Source of the DNA: DATLYB01 sp964502525
GTDB lineage: Bacteria; Bacteroidota; Bacteroidia; Chitinophagales; CAIOSU01
Assembly: GCA_964502525.1 (NCBI GenBank)
Contig: CAZCXH010000114.1
Location: forward strand, 1-15,966
DNA: 15,966 nt
Reading direction: 5' to 3'
Positions 14,343 through 15,966 of the stretch are shown here, piece by piece. How positions within the stretch are numbered: position 1 is the stretch's first letter; each line of letters opens with the position of its first letter. The notes under the pieces are model-generated. The model was not told where the DNA came from. It was given only the letters and a program-made list of their open reading frames with translations, and ran no database searches. Position numbers and translations under genes: made by a program.

Positions 14343-15830
14343 TCAGTTATTAACGTTGTACCACTTAAATCCAGGCATGAAGGGAGCGATCAGCCCTTTG
14401 TAATCCAATTTATCGTTCAGTTCCAGCGAAGGTTCAACCTTTATTAATAAAATATTATTCAATGAGCATATTTGATCTCCTTTTGGGTCAAAGAAAAAAA
14501 CGCTGAAGCTGAACAATCCCTGGTTAAGAAGAAATTTTTTTATCATGCAAACGGTTTTAACAGGTCCGGTTCCTGCCATGATAGCAATGCCATTTTCCCC
14601 ATAGCATGATTCCGTTCCGAACGCTAGTTGGTTAAAATTATAAGACGCCATAATCGCTATGGTGATGGGTTCCTGAATATGCTTCTGGTATTCCAACTCA
14701 ATAAATATATCCTCATTTTGGCTGAAAGGCTTATTTCCCTGGGTTGTTGCGGCAATCCTCTTTAATTTAATCATGCTATTGCCGGGAGCCAAGGCTTCGT
14801 CAGCCCAGTTTTGCTCATGAACAAAAGAGACCTGTCCCAAGTCCCGGCTCCTGCTTCCGGATTTAATTGCATCGCGGATTCTGTAAAGTTCTTCTGCGTC
14901 TTTCTTCAGATTTGTTATTTCGGTGGCAAGTCTGCGCTCATTTTGATAAGAATGATGCAGCATACCTTCCTTCTCCTTTATCGTCCTGTTCATGTTCATG
15001 ATCTTTTCCTGAAGCTGATTCATCTCCTCTTTTATCCTCTTATCATTGTCCTCCTCCTCTTTGGATATATTTATAAACTTTTGAAGTGATTCATCCAGGT
15101 ATTCCCGGACCACTTCGCCCACTCTGCCAAACAACTTCATCTCTCCATGCACCAGCAACATGCATTTTGTGCAAAGATCCGATATGGAAGAGAGGTCATG
15201 GCTGACAATTAAAATTGTTTTTCCGCTGCGCGCGAGTTGCTTTACCTTGTTGTAGCTGCGCAGCTTGAATTCAGCATCGCCAACATAAATGATTTCATCC
15301 AATAAAATAATATCCGTGTTTAAATGCGCCAGCACGGAAAAAGCCAGGCGCAAATACATGCCTGAGGAATATCTTTTGATGGGAACATTGATAAACTCCT
15401 CAAGGCCGCTGAACTTTACAATGTTGGCGTATTGGCGCCTGATCTCGTCAATCCCCATGCCTAATATGGATCCGCTTAGAAATATATTTTCTTTTCCTGT
15501 CAACTCAAGATGAAATCCTGTGCCGATTTCCAGGATGGCGGAAGTTTTTCCATCCAAGGTCACTTCTCCCGAGCTCGGCTGCGAAACTCCTGAGATAATT
15601 TTCAACAAAGTGCTTTTACCCGCCCCATTATCGCCAATTATTCCCAACACATCGCCTTTTTCCAATTCAAATGACACATTCTTTAAAGCGTAAAATTTCT
15701 CTTCAGAACCATCTTTATTGGGCTTGAATAACCGTTCTAATTTTTCATTTATAAGCTCCTTAAAATTTCTTTTGCCCTTATTCAGAACATAGGACTTGGT
15801 CAGGCTCTTTATTGAAACAGATTTCATCAT
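14343..15830 (-). CDS. wzt: Wzt-like polysaccharide ABC transporter ATPase with coiled-coil spacer and C-terminal domain
   Basis: I start at the ATG at 15830 (MMKSVSIKSLTKSYVL, 495 residues); the frame continues upstream to a TTG at 15962, but that extension does not look like protein of this family. The nucleotide-binding domain has Walker A 'GDNGAGKST' (66-74), signature 'YSSGMYLRLAF' (154-164), Walker B 'DIILLDE' (173-179) followed by 'VGDAEF', and the H-loop 'VSHD' (209-212). Residues about 255-325 are rich in Glu, Lys, Arg and spaced Leu/Ile/Met, a likely coiled coil. Residues about 330-490 fit the Wzt C-terminal beta-sandwich that recognises the glycan end before export. With a Wzm-type permease it would move a lipid-linked polysaccharide across the inner membrane. 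The permease is not in the window and would be expected beyond the right edge. Confidence 0.9.
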   Translation of the reverse strand: MMKSVSIKSLTKSYVLNKGKRNFKELINEKLERLFKPNKDGSEEKFYALKNVSFELEKGDVLGIIGDNGAGKSTLLKIISGVSQPSSGEVTLDGKTSAILEIGTGFHLELTGKENIFLSGSILGMGIDEIRRQYANIVKFSGLEEFINVPIKRYSSGMYLRLAFSVLAHLNTDIILLDEIIYVGDAEFKLRSYNKVKQLARSGKTILIVSHDLSSISDLCTKCMLLVHGEMKLFGRVGEVVREYLDESLQKFINISKEEEDNDKRIKEEMNQLQEKIMNMNRTIKEKEGMLHHSYQNERRLATEITNLKKDAEELYRIRDAIKSGSRSRDLGQVSFVHEQNWADEALAPGNSMIKLKRIAATTQGNKPFSQNEDIFIELEYQKHIQEPITIAIMASYNFNQLAFGTESCYGENGIAIMAGTGPVKTVCMIKKFLLNQGLFSFSVFFFDPKGDQICSLNNILLIKVEPSLELNDKLDYKGLIAPFMPGFKWYNVNN

Positions 15831-15895
15831 CGCGGTTAAATGCGGGTTGGTTGCATAATTGAGATGAGTTATTCCATGGCAAATTCCGTTCTTCA

Positions 15896-15903
15896 CAAAG
15901 ATA
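15896..15903 (-). promoter_or_regulatory. Possible -7 element upstream of the Wzt-like gene
   Basis: On the minus strand this reads TATCTTTG, an exact match to TAnnTTTG, 65 bases before the start at 15830. The -33 region shows only a weak TTTC. If real, it separates this gene from whatever lies beyond the right edge. No other feature is seen in 15831-15966. Confidence 0.35.
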
Positions 15904-15966
15904 GCAGTAGTGTGGGGTTTGAATTGAAAGCTTATACCGAAACAACTCAGGTTTTCGAACAATTTG

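Noticed and set aside
15831..15962. 44-residue N-terminal extension of the Wzt-like protein from a TTG
   Set aside because: The ATPase domain starts naturally at MMKSVSIKSL, and the extension covers a TAnnTTTG-like promoter element.
1..15966. CRISPR array, insertion sequence, tRNA or rRNA genes
   Set aside because: No repeated spacers, transposase-like frame, terminal inverted repeats or tRNA-like cloverleaf was seen on reading through the window.

Overview
The window looks like a chromosomal piece of a Bacteroidota genome. Support for this comes from an epimerase-type L-threonine 3-dehydrogenase close to the Flavobacterium enzyme, a polysaccharide deacetylase-like protein of the kind found beside FemAB-like transferases in this phylum, the lack of Shine-Dalgarno-like sequences before most starts, and A/T-rich upstream regions with a few TAnnTTTG-like -7 elements. 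Both window edges cut into a surface-glycan locus.

Layout. (1) Positions 1-2859, minus strand: a 3-hydroxyacyl-CoA dehydrogenase-like protein, a GTG-started polysaccharide deacetylase-like protein, and a FemAB/GNAT-type acyltransferase that overlaps the deacetylase by 4 bases and runs off the left edge. (2) 2900-3289, plus strand: a lone ridA, divergent from group 1 and ending 2 bases from the next operon's end. (3) 3292-8066, minus strand: a tight four-gene operon, transcribed as N-acetyl sugar amidotransferase, phytanoyl-CoA dioxygenase-like hydroxylase, SAM methyltransferase, then AsnB-type amidotransferase. (4) 8298-11054, plus strand: L-threonine 3-dehydrogenase, a 417-base gap holding what looks like the wreck of an alpha/beta hydrolase gene, and a MATE exporter. 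(5) 11289-14311, plus strand: a Cache-HAMP sensor with a kinase-like ATPase domain but no H-box histidine, then an unrecognised alpha/alpha-toroid-like protein carrying a DxDD motif. (6) 14343-15830, minus strand: a Wzt-like ABC transporter ATPase with an unusual coiled-coil spacer and a C-terminal glycan-binding-like domain. Its permease is not in the window and would be expected past the right edge.

How the genes fit together. The Wzt-like ATPase, deacetylase, FemAB-like transferase and the two amidotransferases fit export and decoration of a surface polysaccharide. No glycosyltransferase lies in the window, so the backbone must be made elsewhere. The four-gene operon has the content of a modification cassette: two chemically different nitrogen transfers, one hydroxylation and one methylation. 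It could tailor a sugar nucleotide or a small molecule. Threonine dehydrogenase, RidA and the MATE pump look like ordinary metabolism. The most unusual items are the modification operon with an orphan WbpG-type enzyme, the small DxDD toroid protein, and the sensor without a phosphoacceptor histidine. All functional statements come from reading motifs by eye; no database search was run.
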